This document shows, piece after piece, positions 22,174 to 33,548 of a stretch of 64,000 bases of DNA (position 1 is its first letter; every line of letters begins with the position of its first letter). The position numbers were made by a program, and so were the translations under genes. A model generated the notes under the pieces. It made no database searches. It was not told where the DNA came from and saw only the letters and a list, made by a program, of their open reading frames with translations. This stretch comes from Phaeosaccion multiseriatum (Eukaryota > Ochrophyta, other classes), in NCBI GenBank assembly GCA_965112735.1, contig OZ218964.1, positions 930,001-994,000 on the forward strand, read 5' to 3'.

Positions 22174-25100
22174 ATGCACCTCCGCCCACTTCACCGTGCG
22201 GCGATGCTCTTATCTCTCGCGCGCTCCTCCTTTGCTTTCGTCGGTCATTCTATAGGAATGGGGAATGTAGTATCGCATGTACGACCAGTTACAAGGTGCG
22301 GCTGCAGTGGATACAGCAGTAGTAGTAGTAGTAGTAGTAGTGGCACGAGAAGTAGGAACAGCAACAGCAGCAGCAGCAGCAGCAGCGATGGCAACCTCAG
22401 AAGACGAGAACCACACAAATATAGAGCCACCAGTACAGAACATGGAGCGCCAATAGCAGCAGCAGGACAGCAAGATAAGGAAGTGAAGCCTATACCGCGG
22501 GAAGGGCGAATGTTACGGCCGTCACCCAAGTTCGTCGCAGTGCCTTTCTCCTACCTGGAGGAGATCACCCTAACGTAAGTGTGCTCAGCGTCAAGAGAAA
22601 GCTAGGCGTGGGGTGGACTGTTGCTCTGTTCCATTGGTTGTGTGGTTACGTGGTGATGATTGTTGTGAAGTCCTACCCCTCTCTATCGCAAGCCAAGCCA
22701 GCCTTTTCCTGTTTCCTCTCCCGCTACAACTTCTGCCTCTACTGTTGGTGCTAATGCCGCTGGTACTGCTGCCTCATCGGCTACATCCGACTAAACCCCC
22801 TCCCCCTCCCCTCTCACGCACTCGCACTGCAGGATCACTGACTTGACCAACCTAGGGGAAGGTGTAGCGCGCACCGATGACGGATGGGTGGTCATGGTGG
22901 CGCACACCATTCCTGGGGAGGTGAGTGTCACCGACGATGGCAGTAGATGGCAACAGAAGCAGAGCGGGCGGGGGGGGCGCAAGAGCTGCAGGCCGCTGAA
23001 TCTCTGTCCCTCCCTTCCTCCGTCTGCGTGGTGTATGTATGTATGTATGTATGTATGTATGTATGTACGTATGTATGTATGTATGTATGTATGTATGCAT
23101 GTGTGTGTATATGTGTGTGTATATGTGTGTGTATGTGTGTGTGTGTGTCTCACGCAATGACAGGTGGTGCGGGCCAAGGTGTTCCGTAACCACGACAATT
23201 ACTCCGAGGCAACTCTATCAGAGGTCCTAGAGCCCTCCCCCAACAGAGTGGAGCCGCCCTGTCCACTCTTCGGCCTGTGTGGGGGCTGTCAGTACCAACA
23301 CATAGGCATCGAAACACAGGTGGGTGGGCACACTACACCGTAGGGGGGCGGGGTGGAGGGCAAGCAAGACAGGGCATGGAAGGTCGGTGGGTACATCAAC
23401 AGTAAATCAACAGTAATTCAACAGTGTCGAGCATGACAGGGAAGGAAGAAAATCTCTCTGTGATGTTGCGTCTTGTGAGGCCCTCTCTCTCCTCTCTCCT
23501 CTCTCCTCTCCTCTCCCCCTTCCCCCCTCTCCCATACCCGGACCTCGCCCCTCCCGGCCCCCGTTCGCCCCCCCTCAGAGGGAGAGGAAGCGCCAGCAAG
23601 TCATAACTGGGCTGCAGCGCCTCGGGGGCGTAGCAGACCCTGTCGTAAGCAACACCGTTGGCAGTCCAGAGCTGTACAACTATCGCAGCAAGCTCACACC
23701 TCACTACGACAAGCCAGACAAGGCCGTCATCAAAGCCATCGGATTCAATGTGAGCGGCGACAGGCAGACATGCAGGCCGGCAGGCAGGATCAGACCGACC
23801 GGGTGTCAGGACCGGGGCCCGAGGGGGTGCGGGGGACCCGGGAACCTGGGGTGTGTGGAGGAGGGCGAGAGAACGAAGTCTATTGGAAGGCGGTGTTGTC
23901 TCGCTTCGTCTCCCAGCGCTATGTGACACCCCACCTATCTGGCTCCTACCTTGCTCTAAGTTGTCCACTCTGGTAATCTCCCTCCCTTCCTCCCTCTTGG
24001 CCATCGCGCGTACTGGCATCTTTTGCATCGATGCAGCGGGTGAAATTCCCCACCCTTCTACACCACCCCGACTTGAGTGCAATGTCGTTACACAGAGTCA
24101 TTGACGTGGAGCAATGCCCCATTGCCACAAAGGCCATCAATGAGCGATTACCGGAGACTCGAGAGAAGGCCAGAGAGGGGGTCAGGCAGGTGCGTAGGCA
24201 AGTGTGCAGAGGTGGAGGGGAGGGAGGGGAGGAGGGAGGGAGGGAGGGAGTGAGGGAGAGAGGGGGAGGGGGAGAGGGGGGGGGGGATAGGAGGGAGGAA
24301 GGAAGGGAGGAAAGGAGGGAGGGAGACGGGGAAGGAGGACACTAACCGGTCGGAGGTCCCCTCCTCCAGAGGAGATGGAGAGGACCAGGGGATGATGGGA
24401 ACTAAGTTGACGCACACACACACCCGCGCACGCAAATACATACACACACACACACGCACACACACACAAACACACACCTGCACAGCTCCACGAGCAGAAC
24501 AAAGACGCGCGGGACCGGCGCCGGGCCCGAGGAGCCACGCTGCTGCTCAGAGACGTGGAGGAGGGTACGTGCCAGAGGGGTGTTTGAGCTGCCTGTATGC
24601 GTGTATGCCTGTATGCCTGTATGCCGTGCCGCAGTGCCGCAGTGCCGCTGTGTCTAGTGGGGCATCAGTGTCCATCCCACTCTCTGTGTCTTACTACTCT
24701 CCTGATTGATTGATTGATTACTTGATTGAAACGTCTGAAACATGTCAGGTGTGGTGAGCGTAGAGAGCGCAGACGTGACGACGGAGGTGGCGGGGTTGAA
24801 GCTCCGTTTCGCAGCGGGGGATTTCTTTCAGAACAATCCTTATGTGGCGCCGCTCATGGTGGAGCACGTGGTGCAACAGGTGCGTGGGTGCGGGGGAGAG
24901 GGGTAGGGGGTGGGTGGATGGGCAGGTGGATGTGTGGATGGGCAGGTGGATGTGTGGATGGGCAGGTGGATGTGTGGATGGGCAGGTGGATGTGTGGATG
25001 GGCAGGTGGATGTGTGGATGGGCAGGTGGATGTGTGGATGGGCAGGTGGATGTGTGGATGGGCAGGTGGATGTGTGGATGGGCAGGTGGATGTGTGGATG

Positions 25101-26225
25101 GGCAGGTGGATGTGTGGATGGGCAGGTGGATGTGTGGATGGGCAGGTGGATGTGTGGATGGGCAGGTGGATGTGTGGATGGGCAGGTGGATGTGTGGATG
25201 GGCAGGTGGATGTGTGGATGGGCAGGTGGATGTGTGGATGGTTGTGTTGGGGGCGAGGCGGGGGGTTGTGGTGGGTGGGTGGGTGTAGATACGTGTACGT
25301 GTGCGTGTACGTTTGTGTGTGGATGGGTATACAATGTGCGTGCGTGTGTGTGTAGGTGTATGTGTTAGTGTACAATATGCGTGCGTGTGTTGTGTGTGTG
25401 TGTGTGTGTGTGTTTGTCTGTGTCTCCCACCGGAGAGCACGAGAAGCCTTAGGCCTTCCCTCCAGCGTCTTGTCGCCACGGTGCGGGACATCATTCGTAA
25501 CGGACATGCGAATCCCTTTGATCCCGACCCTGACCCTGACCCTGCCGACTACGACCCTGACCCTGACGCCGACCCTGACCCTGACACTGACCCTGACACT
25601 GATTCCTAATCCTGACCCTGACCCTGACCTGACCGTGCCCCTCTATCACCCCTCTGTCCTGAACCCTGCCCCTCCATCACCCCTCTATCCCGAACCCTGG
25701 CCCCTGATGATTAACCCTGGCCCCTGATCATTAACCCTGGCCCCTGATCATTAACCTTCACGCAGGCCACGAAGGGAGGCAAAGCCAAGCACCTCATCGA
25801 CACGTACTGCGGTGGAGGAATGTTCTGCCTCAGCGCCTCTTCCAGCTTCGAGAGCTGTGCGGGCATCGAGATTAGCGGGAGGGCCATTCGCTATGCCAAT
25901 GAGAACGCCAAGCTGAATGGCATTGACAACTGCCACTTCATCGCAGGGACGTCGGAGGGAATCTTCAAGGAGGTGAAGGTAAGCAGAGAGGGCAGCAGCA
26001 GGACGGGGGCGAGGGGGGGAGGGGTTCTCCTCTCCCAGACCTTTGGGGACCACCTGCAGAGTGCCCACTCGTGTCACTGTCTGGTCTTTAATGTTCTACT
26101 GAATCACAGCTGGCATGGATTTGCAACCCCCACCCCACTCCTTGACCCGGTGATGTAGCGCTCTCCCCACTCGCTCTCTGCCCATTCTCACTCCTCTGGA
26201 ACCCCTCTTTTCCCATCTCTTAAGC

Positions 26226-26267
<42 letters not shown>

Positions 26268-26984
26268 CGTTCTACCGTAGTTCGATCCCCTGGAAACGGT
26301 GGTGGTCATTGACCCTCCTCGCAAAGGGTGCGACGAGAGCTTCCTCAGCCAGGTTGGTCAGGGCTAAGTAGTCAGTACGTGGTGTCAGTCAGTCAGTCAG
26401 CCAGTCAGTCAGTCAGTCAGTCAGTCAGTCAGTCAGCCATTCATGGTAGCTGCTGTGCATGCGTTTGTTGCTTGTGTGAGGCCGCTGTCACTTTGGGCTC
26501 TTTCTCTCTCCTCTCCTTGCGGCCGAAGGGGGGCAGAGCTTCCTTCTATCCTCTTGGCTCCGCCTTGTCCCACGCCTTATAAAGCAGAGAAGCGTGGGAA
26601 CGAAAATTGAGAGTTTTTGAGCTCCTTACCCGATGTTCCCTCCGTTCCTCCCTCCCTCCCTCCCTTCCTCCCTTCCTCCCTCCCTCCCTCCCTCCCTCCC
26701 TCCCTCCCTCCCTCCCCCCCTCTCTCCCTCCCTTCCTCCCTCCCTCTCTCACTCTCCTCCCTCCCTCCTCTCCGCTCCCTCTGCGTGTGTGACAGCTCTT
26801 CAAGTTTCGTCCCATCCGCCTCGTCTACATGAGTTGCGACCCCTCCACGCAGGCCAGAGACACCGCCCCCATCCTCGCCGCCGGATACACCATCAGTGAC
26901 GTCACCCCTTTCGACCTCTTTCCGCAGACAAGACACATTGAGAACTGCATCACCTTCGAGCTAGAGGAGGGGGAGGGGGAGTAG
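22174..26984 (+). CDS. TRM2/RumA-type RNA (uracil-5-)-methyltransferase, probably organellar
   Basis: Ten exons (22174-22574, 22833-22920, 23164-23319, 23579-23749, 24037-24189, 24486-24564, 24749-24879, 25766-25978, 26281-26352, 26796-26984) give 550 residues. A TRAM-like domain (about 135-190) is followed by iron-sulfur-type cysteines C-x5-C-x2-C (196, 202, 205) and a fourth Cys in EQCPIA (299). The SAM motif DTYCGGGMF starts at 405, then IEISGRAIRYANENAKLNGI, the IDPPRKGC motif, and the nucleophile Cys 502 in MSCDPSTQARD. The ending DLFPQTRHIENC matches TRM2-type enzymes, which make m5U54 in tRNA. The N-terminus (MLLSLARSSFAFVGHS) looks like a signal peptide with a Phe near the cleavage site, suggesting plastid import; a mitochondrial role is the alternative. 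Confidence 0.85.
23033..23105 (+). repeat. GTAT array in TRM2-like intron
   Basis: A GTAT tetranucleotide array grades into GT repeats up to about 23150, just before the acceptor at 23162-23163. Confidence 0.95.
24915..25240 (+). repeat. 20-bp minisatellite, about 16 near-identical copies
   Basis: The unit GGATGGGCAGGTGGATGTGT repeats without visible change through the intron after 24879, exactly three units per 60 bases. Perfect identity suggests recent expansion or homogenisation. All frames are open as Trp/Gly/Val/Met/Asp repeats and are not genes. Confidence 0.98.
25525..25635 (+). repeat. CCCTGA hexamer array (telomere-like variant)
   Basis: About 16 imperfect CCCTGA/CCCTGC/CACTGA units lie in the last third of the same intron; on the other strand the unit is TCAGGG, one base from TTAGGG. 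A degenerate CCTGATNATTAACCCTGGC repeat follows to about 25755. Confidence 0.85.
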
Positions 26985-28011
26985 TGTGAGTTTGGGTTTA
27001 TTCGACCCCCCCTACCTATCCATACCAGCAAGTCAGTGACAATGATTGTTGACCCAAGAGATCGATCTGAAGGTCGGGGAGGGCCTGTGGGTGCGTGTGT
27101 ATGGGTGGGTTGGCGGATGGGCGTGTGGGCCTACGTCCGGCAGGTGAGAGAAAGGCTTGACCTGTCTGTGTCTCGCTCGGTGAGAAGAGCACAAAAGACC
27201 AACGGGAGACCGATGGACCCCCCATTAGATAACGGCCAGTCGAGGAGTTGCTTCTTGCTTGGCCTGCTGGGCTGCTTGACTGAATGGATGGATGGTTGTT
27301 GCCTCATGGCCTTGCCAAAGGTATGTGTGAGTGAGACGGCATTCAGCCTCTCAAGCAGAGTCAAGTCAACAATAGTCACACAACAGTCGTTTGTTATTCT
27401 ATTTTACTTTGAGGGCTTTCTATTTGCCCCAGCCAGGTGGTGGCTTGTGATGACATGTTTTCCACCGACAGCAAGCACAACGCGGTCGGAGTCGTAAGCA
27501 CACCCTCGAACATTGAACATATATCACAGATAAGCTGGAGATTCCTTTCCTTTCCCTCCCTCAAAGGGGGGGGGGGGTGCGGCATCCCCAGCGAACAGTC
27601 ACGATTCACGATTTGGTTGTTCGCTACACAGCTAATGCGGTCGCTCGTGTTTACACACCACTTTTAGAATACATACCCAGAAGGGAGAGAGGGGAAGGGA
27701 GCGGGTAGAGTGCCGAGGGTCCAAACAAGAGGGCCTATGCTCGACATCCGCTACCCCCTCCCTCTCCCTCGCGCCTCTAACGCCGCCGCTGCTCGCTATT
27801 GGCCAGACACTTTGGCTTGGAAGGGCTCGGCGCGCTGCTCTACATCAACCGCTCCGTCGACCGATGGATCGAGAGAGTGAGAGAGGGAGACAGAGGGAGA
27901 GAGACGCCACACATAGAGGGAGAGAGAGAGACTTGGTCTGTCTGTCCTTCCGTCCGTCCGTCTTGAGTCAAAACTGGAACTCAAAACTGTGTACTACCTG
28001 CGTAGTCGTAC
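26985..28011. other. Convergent intergenic region, no clear gene
   Basis: The region lies between the stop codons of the TRM2-like gene (+) and the WSC/thaumatin gene (-). An open stretch with plausible acceptor and donor sites occurs near 27438-27494, but it matches nothing I recognise. GA-rich repeats lie at 27866-27930. Confidence 0.4.
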
Positions 28012-31000
28012 TTACGCCAGGTAGGCGCGCTCCGAGTCGTCGGGGCAGAAGGTGATAACGTAGGACATGTCGTTAACGCCTCCGTTGTTGCCTCCGTTGG
28101 TGCACACGAATGTCGAGGTGGCGTCATCGTACGCGAAGGTGTAGGCCGTGGGGCAAGCCTTCTTGATGTATTTGCAGAAGGGGAGGGCGTACTCCATCCA
28201 CACGGGGTTGGTGTTGGAGCACTCGTGATCCACGGGGAAGGCGACACCCTCGTCGTTCCAGATGGGGCATCCGCACACCGTGTCAGGGGCGTTGGGCTGG
28301 TAGCCGGACTGGCTGTAGAACTCTCCTCCGCAGCCGTACAGCTCACCGAAGTTCTGTGAGCCCTGACCCGTCTCCATCCTGCAGTTGTAAGGAGCGTCCA
28401 CGTGGGAGACTCCGCCACAGATGGACACGCCGGACCACCAACCGATGGGGGTACCGCACACCCCCTGCTGGAAGCTCCACTGCGTACCCGCACCGAGACC
28501 CGCGTTGTGCGCCCCGCACTTGAAGTCACCACTGCAGTCGTTGTCCGTCACACAGCTCGAGCCCTCCACAACGGACTCTGTGTCCACCCAGCGGAGCGAT
28601 TGGGCGTGGTTGGTGTTGCCGTAAATGCCGTCAATGGTGGGGTCAAACTCCCATGTGCAGCCGGGCATGTCATCAAACTTGGCGAATTCAGCGTCTCCCG
28701 GGTTGCCGCACCAGAAGCGGTCGGCGCCTCGGTCCTCCGCATCGGCGGTTCCCTCGCGATCGTCGGGGCGCATGGCCATGGGCACGTTGACGCCATCGAT
28801 GTTGGAAATGTCGTAGAAATCAGCAAAGTTGTCGCTGAAGGTGAACTCGGCCTTGGTGACGGGGCCTCCCGGCCCTGTGAAGGCCGGGCAGTTGCCGGCA
28901 CCGCACACCCCCGTCTTGCAGCGTCCAGTGGTGCGATCGCATCCCGTCGACCCCCACACGTTTCCGCTCCAACGCATGTCTGTGCCGGGCACGTCGGGGA
29001 GGGAGACGGCGATGGAAGCTCCTCCGTTCAAGTACGTCTGGTCGTCCGTGAGCGGCAGCGTCCAGTGGCACCCGTTGGTGGCAGGATCCCACACTTGGTT
29101 GATGGGGCACACACCGTTATCGGCTTGGTTGGCACGTCCTCCAGTGTGTCCCACACGCACCTCGAAGGAGCAGCGGTTCTCAAAGATGAGCTGACGAGGG
29201 CCGTTGGGGGGCAGGCCGGCTTGAGCAGCGGCCGGGGGTCGGTTCGCGGGCACTACCACGGGGGGCTGCGTGACGAGACCGATAGGGGGGGTAGGTGCGA
29301 TGGGAGAGGCCGTGGGCTCAGGGGTGGGAGCCGGGGCGAGGACGACGGGGGCTGCGGCGCCGTGGCTGGACTCGTAGACGGAGTTGGCCCATCCTCCTCC
29401 GCAAAAGAGGTCAGAGTCACCGGAGCAGGGCGTGGTGCAGAAGGTGGAGGGGCCGTGCTTTCCGTAGGCGTTGCCACAGAAGCACTGCGACCTGTACTGC
29501 AGCGCAAAGTAGTTATACTTGTGCTCGGTGCAGTACAGGTTGCACTCGGCGGGGGTGAGCGTCTGCGACTCCATGGAGGTGGCGCCCATGTCTCGGTCGT
29601 GGTTGTCCGTCCAGCAGCCCTTGTAGTCGTACGTCTCAGAGACGCCCGTGGGGAGCTCGACAACGGGTGTGGGTGCGGGTACGTTCGGTGTGCTGGGTTC
29701 TTCGATGGCCTTGGTCAGGTACACACTGTTGGCCCAGCTGCCTCCACAAACCTGTCCGTCGTCGCCGGTGCACTCCATGTTGCATGCCCCGGACTCTCCG
29801 TAGGCGCCGTACGAGTTACTGCAAGAGCACATCTCTCCGAATTGCACACCAAAGTACTCGAATCCGCCGGCGGCGCAGAAGGCGTTACACGTCTCGAGCG
29901 AGTTGGAGGTGCTGATTTGGTCTTCGCCACTCAAGTCACGAGGGTACTCGTCGTGGAAGCAACCCATATACTCGAATCCGGCGTGTTCCAGCGGCCTCGC
30001 AGGTGCTGGCGGCGTTGCTGGTGGCGTCACGACGGAGTTGGGTTCGCTGGGGGACGGCCCCCCTGGAACGATGGTCAAGGTGGGCACCACCTTGTGCACG
30101 GAGTTCTTAAAGGGCGCGCCGCAGTTGAACTCGTCGTCGCCGGGGCACTCCTGGTAGCACTTCTTTTCCTTCAACTTCTTGTACTTGCCGAAGGAGCCGT
30201 CGCCGCAGAAGCACTGAGCGAGACAAAGAACGGAAGGAGGGGGTGGGGCGGGCCAGCGTGTGTGAGAGGGGGAGAGCAAGCAGGTCACGTACTTCATTGG
30301 TGGACAGGGACGGAGGAAGGCAAAGGAGGACCACAAGAGGAATTGAAAGTAGCCCCCGAGTGGGCGCATCCTTGGTCGATGCTTGCACACACACTTGTTT
30401 AAAACAAAAAAGGCGCTCTCTTCTTACCTCGCCCTTGTCTTGCAGGCCGAAGAACTCAAAGCCCTGGCACTCGGCGTTACACGTCTCCGGAGAGTTGGTG
30501 TCGCCCAGAGTGACATGCTTGCCAGACAAGGCCCTGTCCGAGGCCACATCCTTGTAGCATCCCATGTACTCGTGCTCCCCCTCCGGCGAGTACCCCTCGA
30601 AGTTCATGAACACACGGTTGGCGCTTGGGCCTCCGCAGTACTTGTTACTCTTGCCAGAGCAGAGCGTGTTGCATTGGTCCGATGGGCCGTACGTGTCGTA
30701 GTCGTCGTCGCCACAGTAACACTAAGTGAAAGAACAACAGAACAATGAGGGAGGTGAGAGGAATCCAAAGAGGATGGAGGGCGGCTGTGAGAAAGGAGGA
30801 CACTTGGATGGGTAGAAACAAGCCTCCTTTTATTTGGAGAGGAAAGCCCCACCTTTAGGGAAAGGGCAAGCGGGCGATCGGGCCGGCCCCTTCATTACCC
30901 CCCTTCCCCCCTCCCTCTCGCCCCAGCCCTTATTGTTCTCTTGCCCGTACCTCGTTACCGTTTTGGACACCGTAGTACTTGAAACCATCGCAGAACTTCT

Positions 31001-31184
31001 TGCACTTGCCCGGGCTGAACTTCTTGCCGTCAGCCCACGTCTTGGACGCCCCCGAGAGCGCACGCTCGCCTGGGTTGTCAGCGAAGCACCCAAGGTCAAC
31101 CTTGGCACCCTGCACAGCGGGAAGCGCCCCAAGCACAGCGGCGACCACAACAGCCGATGCCCCGGCGAGGGTTTCAGACCTCAT
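28012..31184 (-). CDS. Secreted cell-surface protein: four WSC domains plus thaumatin-like domain
   Basis: Three minus-strand exons (31184-30951, 30721-30428, 30213-28012) give 909 residues. A signal peptide covers residues 1-26 (MRSETLAGASAVVVAAVLGA and on to VQG). Four WSC modules follow at about 29-122, 127-215, 247-345 and 365-460, each opening with a GC-F/Y/W signature (LGCFADN, MGCYKDV, MGCFHDE, KGCWTDN) and containing C-x-C-G and a terminal Cys-Gly-Gly-type motif. The first two intron junctions fall inside WSC modules at equivalent places, before CYCGDD and CFCGDG. A Pro/Ala/Thr linker leads to a Cys-rich thaumatin-like domain (about 525-905; LIFENRCSFEVRVG, TGRCKTGVCG). WSC domains bind glycans and thaumatin-like domains often bind or cleave beta-glucan, so a role at the cell wall or extracellular matrix is inferred. 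No anchor is seen. Confidence 0.88.
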
Positions 31185-31671
31185 TTTCCGTTCCTTTGTT
31201 GGGTGAGGAAAGGTGTGATTCAGGGTCGGGAGTCCGTCTTTTGTTTCACTCGCTCCCCGCACTGCAAACAGTCAGTGTGTGGTGCGGTGTGGTCCTCGTT
31301 CGTTTATTGTTCTGATGGCGTGGGGTTTTGCTGCGCCTTACCCCCTCTCCTCACACACACAAAAACGGGTCGTTTTGCGTGAGCAAGTTGGTGCAGATGA
31401 AACGGCATTTTTCGCGTGCAGCGTTTTTAATGAAACGGCATTTCGATAGTATCAATTTTTTATGAAGGGCACGGTATATATCGCAATCCATTTACGTGAG
31501 CATACGTACCCATTATGTGCTTCTGGCACACTCCCGCTCCTTTTGAGAGTGTGCCTGGGGCACCGGGACACATGATAAAATTAAAAAAGATATAAAAAAA
31601 AAAGTGTGGTAGTAAACAGAACTACTGAAGAGCAGAACGCTTAACACACTAAGAGTGTAAGGCCTACGAAG
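31185..31671. promoter_or_regulatory. Divergent promoter with duplicated 14-bp element and TATA-like site
   Basis: The spacer is 487 bp between the WSC/thaumatin and cupredoxin-DUF305 start codons. It is AT-rich for this genome. ATGAAACGGCATTT occurs twice on the plus strand (31397-31410, 31430-31443), 33 bp apart. A TATATAT lies at 31475-31481 and a strongly A-rich tract at 31575-31612. Confidence 0.55.
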
Positions 31672-33548
31672 ATGGTGATGCACAGTGCAATTGCTGCCCT
31701 CCTTGTGTTACTTGGTGTGGCTCATGGCCAGCAAGATACTTTCGAGTTCAGCTTGGATTTGTTGGCCTCATCCACAGGGTACTTCAAGGTGGAGGGGTAC
31801 GAGGGACTTCAGCCCATCCTCTACATGGTTCGCGGCAGAGAATACACCTTCGTGCAGGTAAGGGCAGGCTCCATGGGAAAGAGCAAGTCTTTTTTTTTTC
31901 CTCCTCGCTCTGCTCTGCTAATAGCTGTATTGTCTGCGCTGGCACCACAGAGAGACTCGACCAACTGGTACCATCCCCTGGGCTTTAGCTACTTCCCAGA
32001 CGGGGCCCACGAGGGCGTGGATGAGCTGGAGGAGGGTGTGGGGAACGGGGAAGCCCCAGTGTACTACATCGATGGCGAGGTGAGTCACGGGTCTTTCTTT
32101 CTTTTGTTTGTGGCTGTGTGGCTCTCCTCAGCTCTTGACGCCGTACACTGCTTGCTGCCCCTTCTCGTGTCTTTGCTATGTCCCTCCACAGCTGTCCGAC
32201 CTTGACACATACGAGCCACAGTTCGCCTACCCGATGGACTTCTGGATGGTGCGTGATGCTTACATAAATGAAAATACATTGAAAAGAGAGAGAGAGGCGG
32301 AGGTCGTCGAGAGACGGCTGTACTTGCTCGGGAAAGCGACTGCACCACACCCCTGGCAGACTGCCCCCCCCCCGTCCGTTCGCTACTCAGCCACTCGCAT
32401 CATGCGATGCGCTTCTTTTCATGTCTCTGACGGAGCCACTCCCTCCTCCTGCGTGCCCTATCTACCGGTCTGCCTGTCTGCCCTCGTGCGCAGGATCACG
32501 AGTACGAGGTGAGGCTCACCTTCACGGACCCCGATGTGGACGAAATCTTCTACTTCTGCCATATTCACAACTCCATGTCCGCCCGCATCTTGATGGTGGA
32601 CGATGAGGACGACATCCCCTCTTCGGAGCCCACTGATCGTGAGTTCGAGGTGGAGCTGTACGACCTCGTGGAGCGATCTTCCTTTGATGAGGAGTGTGGC
32701 ACCTCTCTGGCCGGCCCCTTTGAGCCGAAGGACGGCACCCTGGAGAGCGAAATGTGCCCCGGAGACGTGTTCATCTGCGGTGACGAGGACGACTCTTACA
32801 CCCGATGCCTGCACAGCATTGACTGCATGATGAAGAGCCAGGTTCGTGCGCTTAGAAGGCCTTGTTTCCTCTGGTTACCCACGACTTGCCTCTTTCGTTG
32901 TCTGTTTCATCTGTCCCTCCCACACATTGAACCAAACAAATCACGACAATCTCCCCCCTTCCCCCCCTCCCTCCAGATGCGTGACGCCACCACGATTGAG
33001 GTCTCCACCGACACGATGAGTCGAACGGGAGCCTTCATGGCCCACATGATCCCACACCACGACAACGCAGGTGTGTGTATGGTGTGTAGCGGAGCTGTGG
33101 ACTGGACGATGGTTTGCAATGCATGGTCTGCTCCGCCTTCCTCTCACATCCTTCCCCCCTTCCCCTGCCTTCCTCCTCTCCACTAGTGAACATGGCCAAG
33201 ATCTTGATGGCCAACCCTGGTGACGAACCCCTGGACGAGGAAGTGGAGGCTCTCATCATCGAAATCATCAACGGACAGAACGCGCAGAACACCTTTATGC
33301 GCGCCTGGCTCAGGGAGAACGAGGTGGAGGTGGCGGAGTGCTCGGACAGAGACGCCGCGGCCGACAGTGGCGACAACGATATTCCGGACACGGCCCTTGC
33401 CGGCTTGATTGTGCTGGGATGCGCTGCCCTTTGCGCGAGCGCGCTGGCCTGCTTCTTCTGCCAGAAGAGCAAGCAGCAAAAGAGGGGGGCTCAGACCACC
33501 GGCCACGTGGAGCAGCACCAGGTGAATTCTAAGGCCTCCGCTTATTAG
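31672..33548 (+). CDS. Secreted cupredoxin-DUF305 protein with C-terminal membrane anchor
   Basis: Six exons (31672-31857, 31951-32079, 32192-32248, 32494-32841, 32977-33070, 33187-33548) give 391 residues. A signal peptide ends near residue 19 (LLGVAHG). A cupredoxin-like domain follows with candidate copper ligands His70 (WYHPLGF) and Cys146, His149, Met152 in FYFCHIHNSM. After a spacer with four or more Cys, a DUF305 four-helix domain (about 250-315) shows the MIPHHDNAVNMAKIL signature and a second helix ending FMRAWL. A membrane helix lies at about 341-362, then a short Cys/Lys/Gln tail inside the cell. Bacterial DUF305 proteins such as CopM/PcoM bind copper outside the cytoplasm. I infer a cell-surface or endomembrane copper-binding protein; whether it buffers, senses or delivers copper is unknown. 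Confidence 0.82.

Noticed and set aside
24726-25507. Trp-Met-Cys-Gly or His-Pro-Ile repeat proteins of 150-250 residues
   Set aside because: Result of the 20-bp minisatellite, open in all frames, inside a well-supported intron.
27036-27497. 153-residue plus-strand frame after the TRM2-like gene
   Set aside because: Composition and lack of any motif suggest chance; a possible exon near 27438-27494 was not joinable to anything recognised.
28402-30402. 666-codon plus-strand open frame opposite the WSC/thaumatin gene
   Set aside because: The minus strand has clear WSC and thaumatin motifs; the plus frame is a GC-rich antisense shadow with no domain.
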